From: an uncultured Bacteroidota bacterium | Lineage (GTDB): Bacteria; Bacteroidota; Bacteroidia; Chitinophagales; Chitinophagaceae | Length of the DNA stretch: 64,000 nucleotides | Assembly (NCBI GenBank): GCA_903882805.1 | Contig: CAIRYK010000087.1 | Location: 102,935-166,934 of the forward strand | Direction: 5' to 3' | Part shown: positions 19,884 to 29,540 of the stretch, piece by piece | Layout: the number at the start of each line of letters is the position of its first letter | How positions within the stretch are numbered: the first letter of the stretch is position 1 | The notes under the pieces: model-generated | Told to the model about the DNA's origin: nothing | The model's input: only the letters and a program-made list of their open reading frames with translations | The model's database searches: none | Position numbers and translations under genes: made by a program

Positions 19884-20849
19884 TCAGCGTTTATCTACCA
19901 ATTGCGGATTTCCCATTTTGCCCGACTGATAGTCGGCGATACATTTACGTATTTCCTGTTCGGTGTTCATCACAAAGGGGCCGTAGGCAAACACAGGCTC
20001 GTTGTGCGGCTTGCCGCCCAGTAATAGTATTTCGGCTTCGTGTTGTGCAAACAATTCAATAACGCTTTCACCGCGTTCATACAGGGCCACCTGGTTTTGG
20101 TTGATCTCTTTACGTCCTTCGGTCTCTATTTTGCCATTTATCACATACATAAAGGCGTTGTGTTGAGGGTCGGTAGGTATGGTCAGTTTAGCTCCGGGTT
20201 TCATTTTTAGATGAAAATAAAAAACAGGGAACAATGTTTCCACCTGCGATTTAGCGCCAAACAGCTCGCCGAGCACAACGGTGGCCGAATAATCTTTTTC
20301 GGCGAGGTGGGCCATCTTTTCGGGTTTGAACACTTCTGTTGCCGGCGCTACAAATTTGGTTTTAGCCGGCATATTCAGCCATATCTGAAAACCATGGTAG
20401 AGCCCGCCTTCGTCATAGAGTTTTTGTCCGGTTTCCTCCATGTGTATGGCTCCGCGCCCTGAGGTAAACATCATAAAGTCGCCCTTGCTTATCTGAAAGT
20501 CGTAGTTCAGGCTATCGCGGTGGTGGCCATTGCCGGCCAGAAAGTAGGTAGTAGGTATTATTCCGGCATGTGGGTGGGCGTCTACGCGCAGCGGCTTGGC
20601 GCGCGGGTCTACCTTTACCGGACCAAACTCATCGAAAAATACATACGGCGATACATAGTCGTTGTTGTCGCCGGCAAAAGCGCGCAATACGGGCAGGGTT
20701 CCCACCATAGTTTTATTGGCGCTGATAACCTGATGCACTTTTCTAGACTTGCCACCGGACACCAGACCAGAAGCCGCTTTGAGCAAATTAGGAAATGCCA
20801 CCGACGCTCCTATAATTGCCGAGCCTTTTATAAATTCACTGCGTTTCAC
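19884..20849 (-). CDS. Pirin family protein with N-terminal export-like segment
   Basis: A 321-residue bicupin of the pirin family. The conserved iron-site histidines are visible in DAHPHAGIIPTTYFL and the GRGAIHMEE segment (H and E ligands). Unlike cytoplasmic pirins, it begins MKRSEFIKGSAIIGASVAFPNLL, which looks like a Tat-style or lipoprotein-free signal segment but lacks a twin arginine. Export is therefore possible rather than shown. The start is a GTG at 20849. Some pirins act as quercetinases, others as redox-dependent regulators; neither can be chosen here. It converges on rho. Confidence 0.87.
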   Translation of the reverse strand: MKRSEFIKGSAIIGASVAFPNLLKAASGLVSGGKSRKVHQVISANKTMVGTLPVLRAFAGDNNDYVSPYVFFDEFGPVKVDPRAKPLRVDAHPHAGIIPTTYFLAGNGHHRDSLNYDFQISKGDFMMFTSGRGAIHMEETGQKLYDEGGLYHGFQIWLNMPAKTKFVAPATEVFKPEKMAHLAEKDYSATVVLGELFGAKSQVETLFPVFYFHLKMKPGAKLTIPTDPQHNAFMYVINGKIETEGRKEINQNQVALYERGESVIELFAQHEAEILLLGGKPHNEPVFAYGPFVMNTEQEIRKCIADYQSGKMGNPQLVDKR

Positions 20850-20954
20850 CTGTTATAATTTTACATAAAGGTACCTTAACTGCAATTTATTTGCACATGT
20901 ACCTAAATTAATACTACTTATACCTGTATAGCGCAGCGGCCCGGAAGCCTGCAT

Positions 20955-23900
20955 TTATAACGGCAGGTATATGTGCACGGTGGTTCCTTCGTCGGGTTTG
21001 CTTTCCAGCGATATCGAGCCATTGAGCGCGTCTACCTGTGTTTTGGTCATAAAGAGACCTAAACCTTTCCCCTCCGAAGTGTTGAAGAATCTGCGGTTGA
21101 GTACAAAAATCTGATCGCCATACTTTTGCATATCAATGCCAATTCCGTTATCGGTGATGTTTATCAATATATAGTTGCCTTGTTTTTCTGTAGTTACCTT
21201 AATAACCGGCGCACGTTCGGCTGCCCGGTATTGCAAACTATTGGTAATGACGTTGTACAGTATGTTGTATATATAGGAAGGTATGGTAAACAACTCATCG
21301 GCCGCGCTAAGATCGCATACTATGCTGGCGCGACTATTGGTTATAGCTATTGTACAATTGTGTTTTATTTCTTCTATTACACTACTTAGCGATACGATTT
21401 TGCGCTGTTCGGTCGCCTCATTTCTCACATTAAGTATGTGTATTAGTTCGCGCACCACCTGGTCCAGTATTTGTGCCGAAGCGCCTATTCCTTTTAATAC
21501 CTGTTGTTTGTCTTCTTCGCTTATTTCGTATTGTATCAGATTGACGAGGCCCATTACAGTGGCCAGCGGCCCGCGAATATTGTGCGACACCATTTGCGCA
21601 AACTCCTGCAAATCTTTGTTACGGTGGATCAGGTCCGAAACTATTTTCTGTCGTTCAAATTCCAGTAGTTTTCGGTTGGTAATCTCTATCGAAGCCATGC
21701 AAACGCCTATCACCGCTGCGCCATTGAGCACCGGCGACACCGTAACGCTAAAGTACCGTGGTTTACCTTTGTTTTCGTAGCAGGTCTCGTACTCAATAGC
21801 CTGCGAAGTGGATACAACTTCGGTAAGTATTTTCTTTACATGCGGCGCCTTTTCTGGAAACAGCAGATTTAGGAAATTAGCGCCTTCATCCAGCGAGAAG
21901 CCAGTTTGTTCAAAATACCCTTTCTTAAAATAGTCGTTTACGGCAACCACATTAAACTCGGTATCCATCAGCAGATAAGACATTTGTGTATTATCGAAAA
22001 TGGATTTCAGATTGGCCTCTGATTTTTTCAATTGATCATACACCTGTTTCTTCTCGGTGATCACCTCGGTAAGCATTATCAGTCCGCCCACTTCGCCTGT
22101 AGCTTTGGTCCATGGGAGAATTTCCCACCTCAGCCATTCTAAAGTGCCGTCTGCTTTCAAAAACGAGTCCTCGTCGCTTTTGGCGGTATTGCCTTGCAGG
22201 CAATACATGTGCACATCTTTCCAGCGTTGAGGCAACGTCGGGAATATTTCATAGTGGCTTTTGCCTATTATGTCTTTTTCTGTTAGTCCGTAATCTATTA
22301 TCCACCGCTTGCTTACCTGCAGGTAGCGCATATCTTTATCTACCATAGCCAGTGCAGCCGGACTATGCTCTACAAACAACTGGAGCACATTAGCGCTTTC
22401 GGTAAGCTGGTCTGATATTGTTTTGCGGGCAGTAATATCTTCTATTTGCGCTACAAAGTAGAACGGCTCTCCTACAGCATTTTTAACCACCGACACATTA
22501 ACGTTTCCCCATATTACAGAGCCATTTTTGTGCAAATACCGTTTTTCTGCATTATACACCTCTATGGAGCCGCTTTTCAAGGCTGCCATGCGTTGCACAT
22601 CATCCTCCCGGTGGTCCGGGTGTGTCATTTCCAGAAACGTGGTTCGCCGCAGCTCCTGTTCTGTATAGCCCAGCATACGTTGCAGCATAGGGTTTACCCT
22701 TAGCCACCGGCCGGTGAGCGATACTATAGCCATACCTATACCCGCATATTCGAACGAGCTCCTGAAATTGGCCTCCGACTTTGCAAGTGCATCCTGATTG
22801 AACCTCCGATTGAAATAGCTCTCTATTGTTCCGGCAATGGTTTCTATAAGTTCGCGTTCTTCTTTCAAAAACGGGTCGCTACCGGGTATAAACCGCTTTT
22901 CGGTGTATATTATTTCTACGCTACCTGTTCGTCCGTCGCGGGTATTTATTCTGGCTTGCTGGCTAAATACCGGGGATACCCCATATTGCGAGGCGCAGGT
23001 TTTACCATCAAACTCAATTTTCGAAACACAAATATCCGGATATTGCCAGCCTGCGGGCAGCAGGTTTACTATTTTACATAGTGTGTTTTCTTCTGTTTGG
23101 TCATCATCCAGCAAAATTTTGTGCAGGTGATATATGGTAGACAGTTCTTTTACACGCTCGCGGAGCATGTATTTGGCGGTGAGCATATCTGCTTTTGTGC
23201 GCAGGCTTTGCACAGCCCTGCACATATTTTTAGCAATGCGTTCCAGAATAGACACTTCAAAAGCATCGAACGCGCCAACTGCATCGGCATAAACAACGAG
23301 GGCCCCCGATTGCCCGCTTCCCATAAACAATGGTAGCGCTGCGATAGCGGCAATACCGTATTTCTGCGCTTTTTCCAGCCAGGGGCGAAACTGATCTGAA
23401 TCTTCTATGTTGTTTGCCACTACTTTTTCACCTGTCATCAGTACTGTGGTAGTAGGGCCTTTTGAAAGAACAGGATCTTTCATTGAAATGGTAATAGTCT
23501 CGAGATACGACACAGCGCCATAAGACGCTACAGGTTCTACTATCTGTAGTTCACTGTCTTCTACAGGTTTAAAGCATAGCCAGGCTAATTTGTATCCGCC
23601 CGAAACCACAATACACTTGCAGATGTCGTTATACAACTGCAACTCATCAGTACCCGAAAGTATAATATCATTTACGTTATGCAGCAGTTGTAGTTCCCTG
23701 TTACTTTTAGTTTGTCGCAATTCTGCGTTCACCTTCTCCGTTACATCGGTATAGTTATATACTATTGCTCTTACTTCTTCGTCGTGCAACAGATTACGAT
23801 ACACGCCCTCTATCCATAAATACCTGCCGTCTTTGTGCCTGATACGGTGTTTTTTACTCAAAATGGCGCCGGGTGTGCGTACCATATTTATAAATGCTGA

Positions 23901-24092
23901 GGAGTCGGTCTCGACATCGTCGGGATGAATCATGCTAACACCCTCCATCGCCTGCATTTCTGCAAGGCTGTAGCCGCTTATTCGCTCTGTGGACGGGCTC
24001 TGGTATATTACCTTGCCCATTTCGTCCATGAGCACAATAGCGTCGAAACTAGTTTCGATAAGCCGCTGGAAATAGGTGTTATTTAGCTTCAT
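20955..24092 (-). CDS. Multi-PAS/GAF sensor histidine kinase
   Basis: A 1045-residue soluble hybrid-free histidine kinase with no predicted membrane span. Domains in order: PAS (about 6-118, FDAIVLMDEMGKVIYQSP), GAF (about 150-300), a second GAF-like segment (about 310-430), three more PAS/PAC domains (about 440-800), a HisKA-type dimerization helix (FAQMVSHNIRGPLATVMGL, about 865) and a HATPase with DNGIGID and GKGLGLF boxes at the end. The phospho-acceptor histidine and ATP site are intact. No receiver domain is fused and no response regulator gene is adjacent, so the partner is unknown. The ATG at 24092 is preferred over a GTG two codons upstream. Confidence 0.93.
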   Translation of the reverse strand: MKLNNTYFQRLIETSFDAIVLMDEMGKVIYQSPSTERISGYSLAEMQAMEGVSMIHPDDVETDSSAFINMVRTPGAILSKKHRIRHKDGRYLWIEGVYRNLLHDEEVRAIVYNYTDVTEKVNAELRQTKSNRELQLLHNVNDIILSGTDELQLYNDICKCIVVSGGYKLAWLCFKPVEDSELQIVEPVASYGAVSYLETITISMKDPVLSKGPTTTVLMTGEKVVANNIEDSDQFRPWLEKAQKYGIAAIAALPLFMGSGQSGALVVYADAVGAFDAFEVSILERIAKNMCRAVQSLRTKADMLTAKYMLRERVKELSTIYHLHKILLDDDQTEENTLCKIVNLLPAGWQYPDICVSKIEFDGKTCASQYGVSPVFSQQARINTRDGRTGSVEIIYTEKRFIPGSDPFLKEERELIETIAGTIESYFNRRFNQDALAKSEANFRSSFEYAGIGMAIVSLTGRWLRVNPMLQRMLGYTEQELRRTTFLEMTHPDHREDDVQRMAALKSGSIEVYNAEKRYLHKNGSVIWGNVNVSVVKNAVGEPFYFVAQIEDITARKTISDQLTESANVLQLFVEHSPAALAMVDKDMRYLQVSKRWIIDYGLTEKDIIGKSHYEIFPTLPQRWKDVHMYCLQGNTAKSDEDSFLKADGTLEWLRWEILPWTKATGEVGGLIMLTEVITEKKQVYDQLKKSEANLKSIFDNTQMSYLLMDTEFNVVAVNDYFKKGYFEQTGFSLDEGANFLNLLFPEKAPHVKKILTEVVSTSQAIEYETCYENKGKPRYFSVTVSPVLNGAAVIGVCMASIEITNRKLLEFERQKIVSDLIHRNKDLQEFAQMVSHNIRGPLATVMGLVNLIQYEISEEDKQQVLKGIGASAQILDQVVRELIHILNVRNEATEQRKIVSLSSVIEEIKHNCTIAITNSRASIVCDLSAADELFTIPSYIYNILYNVITNSLQYRAAERAPVIKVTTEKQGNYILINITDNGIGIDMQKYGDQIFVLNRRFFNTSEGKGLGLFMTKTQVDALNGSISLESKPDEGTTVHIYLPL

Positions 24093-24734
24093 CTCCACTT
24101 GGGTTTAGGTATCATGATACATATATTTACTATGAACGTTACAGACAGTCATCAGCAAGAGCTCTATTTTTTCAGTATCGCCGGGTTGTTTTCTACTTTT
24201 TGTAAAATAATGAAACTAAACCATACTGAAATAACTTTATATTTACGGAGCTGAATGCGAAATTACAAAACAATATTATTTATTTGTTAATCGCTACTAA
24301 AAGTAGGTAAAGAAAGTGAAAAAGCTATGCTAAAAACACATAATAGCTACTTTAAAAAAACCTTAAAGCGCGCTGCATCTGAATTATTCAGACAGCGCTA
24401 TGCGTTGCATACAGGTAAGCGTTTTGACATCAAAAAGCCGTGAATCGTATCCGTTACTGTTTCCAACTTTATTTAGTCTGCTCCGACGGTGCACGAGCAC
24501 CGAGACTTGGAGCATGTCTTTGACCTTGGCGTACCGTAGAGGCTTACCAATCTGGTTACATTGTTTATTGCCGCTGCCCGATACTTATGGCAAATAGCTT
24601 GCCTGCAGGTAGTATCATATAGCAGGCGGTAGCTTTTCTTTTATTACTGACTAATGCTTCTATGATAAAGTATAGTCCAAAATATAATCTATTATTTGAA
24701 GGAAGCTTATACAAGCAAGTATAAGCGGTAACAA
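24093..24734. other. Long intergenic region upstream of the histidine kinase
   Basis: About 640 AT-rich bases with no credible coding frame. One structured element stands out: a hairpin at 24480-24513 (GCTCC...GGTGC, loop ACGA, GCACC...GGAGC), similar in design to the tetraloop hairpins elsewhere in the window. The kinase promoter should lie here, but I cannot place it with confidence. Confidence 0.5.
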
Positions 24735-25142
24735 TTACAGCGCTTTCATTTTGTTGCCTTTCGCATCGTGGGTTACCTCTGCAAGCCCTATAGCCTCCAT
24801 AAGCGGAGGAATATACATACCGAACCGCCCGCGCAACCCTTTTTTTAGGCCGTACCATCCGCCAACAGGGTTTGTTTCAGATCGGCCCCAAGCTTCTACA
24901 GTCCCTTCCTTCGCCGGTTTCTGCTCATCGGCGCTGCCCAGCTCCATCCATCCACCGTGTGCAGTAAGCATTGCATGCAGGTCTTGCAGGCACCTTATGT
25001 CGTAGTGCAATACTGTTTTGCCTACCGTACATACCAATATTTCTTTGCCGTCTTTATTGTCTACATGCATCGTGTATTCCGATGTCAGGGGCGGCGTTTT
25101 TAAAGCCACTGGATTCTCCTTGTTGCCAATTTTTTCTTTCAT
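24735..25142 (-). CDS. Small conserved hypothetical protein (DUF6855-like)
   Basis: A 135-residue soluble protein without signal peptide or membrane span. From memory it resembles the family DUF6855: an N-terminal segment PVALKTPPLTSEYTMHVD, then a central LHYDIRCLQDLHAML, and a glycine-rich NPVGGWYGLKKGLRGRFG motif followed by PPLMEAIGLAEV. I know no function for these proteins. It is a lone gene on the minus strand, with a long non-coding gap on one side and the HupE gene on the other. Confidence 0.65.
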   Translation of the reverse strand: MKEKIGNKENPVALKTPPLTSEYTMHVDNKDGKEILVCTVGKTVLHYDIRCLQDLHAMLTAHGGWMELGSADEQKPAKEGTVEAWGRSETNPVGGWYGLKKGLRGRFGMYIPPLMEAIGLAEVTHDAKGNKMKAL

Positions 25143-25298
25143 GTTCCATTTGGTATTTGCAATAAACGATACGGAAAGATATAAATTAATAGTTGTTATT
25201 TCGTGAATATTTTATTTTTCTTTTGGCTTTCTTAATAACCAAGCCTCGCGTACCCCCCCTGACTGCAACATTATTGGTACTTGTTACATTATTTCGCG

Positions 25299-25877
25299 CT
25301 ACACCGCAAAAAACAACCGTTCAATAGTCCAATAAAGCGCAATGCAAGCAATCAGGCTGGATAATGGGTAAACTACCCTTGATTGGTACCATTGTTTTTG
25401 GCTCAACCATTTTGCGATTAAAAAGTATGCGGCCATTATTACGTTGATCTGACCAAACTCAACGCCAAGGTTGAAAAACAATAAGGAACCTACAAAGTGG
25501 TTTGCAGATAATCCTATTCCCTTGATGGCATTGGCAAATCCCATTCCGTGAATTAACCCAAAGAAAAAAATGACCGCCAGCCGCGAAGGATAGACTTTAT
25601 TACGAAATATGTTTTCGATAGCCACAAACAGTATCGAGGCAGCTATCAGCGGCTCTACTATTTTCGGGTCGGGCAGAATAAAAGAAGATGCGGCAAGACC
25701 CAAAGTGATGGAATGTGCCAGTGTAAAAACTGAACATTGAATGATTACCGAACGGATGCAGGAATTGAGCAAAAATATCCCAAGGATAAACAGAATATGA
25801 TCGAATCCTGAGGGTATTACATGAACATAACCTAACTTAAAATAATCTGCCGCTACATCCACTAACGTACTCTCCAT
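25299..25877 (-). CDS. HupE/UreJ family membrane protein
   Basis: A 192-residue polytopic membrane protein with about five to six membrane helices. Family signatures are complete: HVIPSGFDHILFILG, VFTLAHSITLGL, VEPLIAASILFVAIEN, FGLIHGMGFA and FNLGVEFGQ, with conserved histidines and acids inside the helices. HupE and UreJ proteins are implicated in nickel or cobalt uptake for hydrogenase and urease; neither enzyme is in this window, so the metal is not proven. It follows the DUF1566 gene by 10 bases and is probably the last gene of the sigma-factor-led series starting at 30461. Confidence 0.88.
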   Translation of the reverse strand: MESTLVDVAADYFKLGYVHVIPSGFDHILFILGIFLLNSCIRSVIIQCSVFTLAHSITLGLAASSFILPDPKIVEPLIAASILFVAIENIFRNKVYPSRLAVIFFFGLIHGMGFANAIKGIGLSANHFVGSLLFFNLGVEFGQINVIMAAYFLIAKWLSQKQWYQSRVVYPLSSLIACIALYWTIERLFFAV

Positions 25878-25887
25878 ATCCTCAAAT

Positions 25888-27138
25888 TCAACTGCCCAAT
25901 ACTATTTTACCTGTGTAGGTATGAAACGAAAAGTCGTTTCGTTCTGTGCATACCCTATAAAAATACAATCCTTGCGGTGCATCGTCCGTACGCCATTCCC
26001 AGGTGTTTAGTCCGTCTTTACAACCATCGCATGTTTGCTCGTGTATTATCTGTCCCATGGCGTTCACAATAGTTAGCGTTGTTCGTTTTGAATTGCTAAG
26101 TACACAACATATTGTAACCTTGCCGAATGCAGGATTAGGAAACGATGTCGCTTCTATTGCCTGGTTAAGGGCAGTATTATTTGCGGCAAGGGTCGTTGTG
26201 TTGCCTCTTACCAGCAGCGCATAAATATGTCGGGTTTTGGTAATGTAGGTAGTAATGCCATGCTGCGAACTGAGGTGCCACGCATTGGGCGCATTATTGT
26301 ATTGCGTGGTAGACGACCAGTAGAATCGGTTGCCTGCGCCTGCTGTAAATAGCGGACTAAATGCGGGATTAAACATCGTAAAATCGGTAACAGACTGTAG
26401 CTCTTTTATGTTGGGCATTCTCCAGTCGGTATAGCCCCCGATTGTGCAGGTATCGGCTCCGGTAAGGGCTTGCTCCCAGGCCATGGTGTCGGGCAAGGGG
26501 CTGTTTAGCCATGTTAGCGCAGTAAGGTTATCGGTAACCGTACCGTTACCATTATCGGTAAAATGGGCTGGCAAAACAGGAGGCGAGGTAATATCTCTAA
26601 CAGCTCTTGCATGAAATCGTTTAATGCCACCTGCGCTTATTGTTTCCGCCCTCGGATGATTACCAATCCCTCCACCCGCATTAGTAGCCCATTGTTTGGC
26701 GGTGTCGCTAATATCCATAACGCCCGTCCACCAGTACTCGGCCACACTGTTTGGAAAGAAGCTTGTATCCATTGCCGGATTGAGCCTGTTGAGATTAAGG
26801 ATACTGAATCCTTCGTAGGGATTGGGCAGTCTCCAGTTTGTATGCCCTGCTAAAGTCAGTGAGTCGCAATAAATCCTTGCGCGCTCTATTGTCATTTCGC
26901 CGCCATCTGTTTTTTGCCACATTAGGCCGGTAACAGTGTCGGTAACTGTGCCGTCTCCGTTATCAATAAAGAAGGGCTGGAAAATAGAAAAATCATTGTC
27001 CTCGCCATAGGTAGCTGTATATCCGATAGTGTCGCCGGTGTCTGGTAAATGTTTCATTGTCTTGCTAATACTCTGCCCGTATACAGAACAACTAAGCGTA
27101 GCCATGAATATGGCAACCGATAATCCCTTCATAGACAT
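25888..27138 (-). CDS. DUF1566 (Lcl C-terminal) domain protein with T9SS sorting domain
   Basis: A 416-residue exported protein. It has a signal peptide (MKGLSVAIFMATLSCSVYG), two DUF1566 modules (DNGDGTVTDTVTGLMWQK near residue 60 and DNGNGTVTDNLTALTWL near 200, each followed by WRLPN or WRMPN motifs), and a C-terminal T9SS type A domain beginning TSFPNPAFGKVTI. DUF1566 proteins are secreted or surface adhesin-like with a C-type-lectin-like fold. An alternative ATG lies two codons in. It is separated from the upstream YHYH gene by a 132-base gap holding a strong hairpin, and from hupE by 10 bases. Confidence 0.87.
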   Translation of the reverse strand: MSMKGLSVAIFMATLSCSVYGQSISKTMKHLPDTGDTIGYTATYGEDNDFSIFQPFFIDNGDGTVTDTVTGLMWQKTDGGEMTIERARIYCDSLTLAGHTNWRLPNPYEGFSILNLNRLNPAMDTSFFPNSVAEYWWTGVMDISDTAKQWATNAGGGIGNHPRAETISAGGIKRFHARAVRDITSPPVLPAHFTDNGNGTVTDNLTALTWLNSPLPDTMAWEQALTGADTCTIGGYTDWRMPNIKELQSVTDFTMFNPAFSPLFTAGAGNRFYWSSTTQYNNAPNAWHLSSQHGITTYITKTRHIYALLVRGNTTTLAANNTALNQAIEATSFPNPAFGKVTICCVLSNSKRTTLTIVNAMGQIIHEQTCDGCKDGLNTWEWRTDDAPQGLYFYRVCTERNDFSFHTYTGKIVLGS

Positions 27139-27204
27139 ACAATTTTATGCGGCTTTTCAGCCCTGATTATCAAATACCGCGCGTGCGGCGGCTGGAAATT
27201 GAGT

Positions 27205-27250
27205 GATCTCAACTTGCGCATAGATGCAAACTCTGCGCAAGGTAGAGATC
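27205..27250 (-). other. Intercistronic stem-loop between the YHYH and DUF1566 genes
   Basis: GATCTC and TTGCGCA pair with TGCGCAA and GAGATC, giving two stacked perfect stems separated by small internal loops. No T-run follows on the minus strand, so it is not a simple terminator. It may set relative expression or mRNA stability of the flanking genes. Confidence 0.55.
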
Positions 27251-27270
27251 AGTTTGTGTGTATCGCGGCT

Positions 27271-28893
27271 TTATTCTATCGCCAGTTTCCTTACTAATTG
27301 TTCATTGTTATACCTGAATGTCACTGTGTAAATTCCTTTGGGCATATTGCCGATCTCTATGGCGTTAGCGCTGTTTTTTGATTGGTATACCGCCTGCCCT
27401 ATTATATTGTATATGGCTATGTCTGTAACCTCATTGGCTATTTGCCTGCTATCGTAAGAAAAAGAGAACGACTGCCTAGCTGGATTAGGATAAAGGACTA
27501 CATTTTCGCTAAGGTATAGTACGTTGCTAACGGCGGTAGGCAACATATAACAAGGGATAAACCCGGTATACGTTTGGGTGGTAGTACCGCTTGTTGGCGA
27601 TATAAAATTGAATGTATAAATACCGCCGGTTGTCCAGCTATAACTTACAGTGTCGCTTATACCGCTTAGGGTGTAGGTTAGCTTGTATCCGTTTGTGCCC
27701 ACCTGCTGGCAATGTGTAATCACGGCGCCGGGCAGCGGAGTCTGGCCAGGCCTGACGGGACGGGCTGCTGCCTGCGGAATAATCTGGAAGGTAGTATCTT
27801 CTGTAACCCTACCCACCATGTTACCTATCATATACGGATAAGTCATCGTTCCGTGGTAGTGATAAACGCCGGCCCAAAAATGCCCATGATTGGTATCCAG
27901 CGCCACAGCGGGCGTTCCGTTGGGCTCTACTGTGCCATATACGGCATAACCATCTAAAGCAAAGGCAATTGGCTTGGTTCCGGCAAGGCTTTGCAAATGT
28001 AGCGGAGCTGTATGGTAGTGGTAATCATCTGCCCGTCCGCTATGTCCGCCAAAACTATCTAATTGTCCGTCAAGATAGGCGTCTACACCTGTATTGGTAA
28101 GCGCATTGAAGATAGGTACGCCGTTGGCGGCTATGGCGATAGCGCCTCTGAAAAAATGGTGCGCTGTTTGCATAGGGGTGGCCGCAAGTACCGGATTTAA
28201 GGGTATGCTCCAGGCATTAGCGCCAGTATAGCATTGAGGTATAGGTACTTGCTGCTGCCAGCTCACGATGCCCGCCATCATTTCGTGCGCGCCTATACCA
28301 TACGATTCTACATAAAACCAGGTAGAGTCCCAACGGGTGTGCACATTTGTGCGGTAGGGCGCAAAAGCGGAATCTATGAAATACGGATTAGTGACCGTGG
28401 TTTTCTTATAGGCTTTTGAGAAGCCGAACAGGGATGTAACTATACCTACAGCAAGTACCGGGTAGGCATATCGTAGTTTTTCAGGGTGTAAAAATCTCTT
28501 GCCTTTATAAGTGACCAGAAACACCAGCGCGCCAGCCAATAGCAGACTCAACACTGCCGCCAGCCACATTTTAGTTATACCGGCCGTTGCTTGGGTATTA
28601 TCCCGCACAGGGTTCAACTGACCATTAAGCGCCCGTATGCTTGCTGCTTTGCTCTTAACATAGGCAGCATCTTCTGCAGCCAGCGCAGTAAGCGGATATG
28701 ACACAGTTTCGTTGTTTGCATTTTCAATATAAACGTTTCCGTCTTTAACCATCAAAAACGACCCCTCAATAACGTTGTTTTCCGTGGTTGCGCTCCATTT
28801 GTGCAGCATAGCCCTGTCGTAATTAACAACGTGCGCATGTGTTGCAACAGTAAAGTGGCCAATGGCCGTTAGCAATAACAGTAGTTTTTTCAT
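27271..28893 (-). CDS. YHYH domain protein with two membrane helices and T9SS sorting domain
   Basis: A 540-residue protein. It has a signal peptide (MKKLLLLLTAIGHFTVATHA), a ~90-residue domain, then two membrane helices (about 108-129 WLAAVLSLLLAGALVFLV and 143-162). A YHYH domain follows (about 175-400; DYHYHTAPLHLQSLAG, ALDGYAVYGTVEPNG, HFWAGVYHYHGT). The C-terminal T9SS type A domain (about 465-540) has LYPNPARQSFSF. YHYH domains are histidine-rich and of unknown function; metal binding is plausible from the histidines. Combining membrane helices with a T9SS signal is odd. Neighbours are a Spy/CpxP-like gene upstream and DUF1566 and HupE genes downstream. Confidence 0.88.
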   Translation of the reverse strand: MKKLLLLLTAIGHFTVATHAHVVNYDRAMLHKWSATTENNVIEGSFLMVKDGNVYIENANNETVSYPLTALAAEDAAYVKSKAASIRALNGQLNPVRDNTQATAGITKMWLAAVLSLLLAGALVFLVTYKGKRFLHPEKLRYAYPVLAVGIVTSLFGFSKAYKKTTVTNPYFIDSAFAPYRTNVHTRWDSTWFYVESYGIGAHEMMAGIVSWQQQVPIPQCYTGANAWSIPLNPVLAATPMQTAHHFFRGAIAIAANGVPIFNALTNTGVDAYLDGQLDSFGGHSGRADDYHYHTAPLHLQSLAGTKPIAFALDGYAVYGTVEPNGTPAVALDTNHGHFWAGVYHYHGTMTYPYMIGNMVGRVTEDTTFQIIPQAAARPVRPGQTPLPGAVITHCQQVGTNGYKLTYTLSGISDTVSYSWTTGGIYTFNFISPTSGTTTQTYTGFIPCYMLPTAVSNVLYLSENVVLYPNPARQSFSFSYDSRQIANEVTDIAIYNIIGQAVYQSKNSANAIEIGNMPKGIYTVTFRYNNEQLVRKLAIE

Positions 28894-28961
28894 AAAAATT
28901 TATGCTTTGGAGGATTAGACGATTTGTTCTGCAAAAACTGGCGCAATATTTCAACAATTTT

Positions 28962-29537
28962 CTATTCTCTTGGCGGCGGCGGCTTGGGGGCCTTATCTTC
29001 CGGCTTAAAATAATCTCTTATGTCCCTCACGAGCGTGTGCAATCTATTTTGTTGCTGAGGGGTTAGTATAGCCTTTAATTGTTTGGCCTGACCTATGCGC
29101 AGCAGTTCCATTTTATATTCACCATCCGATACCTCCCTGGCAAGGTATTGAAGCCGAGGCTCGTTTGTGTTTTCGTTAAACATCTCCCCATTCATAGAGT
29201 CGCGCTTGCTGCGGATGTAGGCCTCCAATACTCGTTCCTGCACAAAAAAAGACTCCCGGATATTGCTGATTTGTTCCACTTGCTGCTGAGTAAGCGTCAG
29301 TTCCCGTGCCAATACCTGAGCTAAGTCTTTGCGCCCCTCGCCCGTCGCGGGACGATTATCCTCATCCCTTCCTACTCCACGGGTTTTATCGCTTTTGTTG
29401 TCATCGCGCATTGGCCTTGCAGATTGCTGATCTCTTGCTGCATCCTTCCATAAGAACAAGCCTATAGAACATACATTTACTATCACGAGCGCTACCACCG
29501 CGCGGATCAACGTTTTGTTTTGGGTAAATAGATCCAT
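28962..29537 (-). CDS. Spy/CpxP/ZraP-like periplasmic protein (heavy-metal sensor-like)
   Basis: A 191-residue protein with one N-terminal membrane helix (about residues 11-29) and a periplasmic helical domain. The domain carries LTLTQQQVEQI (about 78-88) and the paired LTPQQQNRLHTLV near 155, the LTxxQ-type hallmarks of the Spy/CpxP/CnrR/ZraP fold. The C-terminus is proline/lysine-rich. Members sense misfolding or metals and often restrain sigma factors through an anti-sigma partner. It begins 3 bases after the stop of the small membrane protein gene, so co-transcription and joint function with the sigma factor upstream are likely. Confidence 0.82.
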   Translation of the reverse strand: MDLFTQNKTLIRAVVALVIVNVCSIGLFLWKDAARDQQSARPMRDDNKSDKTRGVGRDEDNRPATGEGRKDLAQVLARELTLTQQQVEQISNIRESFFVQERVLEAYIRSKRDSMNGEMFNENTNEPRLQYLAREVSDGEYKMELLRIGQAKQLKAILTPQQQNRLHTLVRDIRDYFKPEDKAPKPPPPRE

Positions 29538-29540
29538 AAA

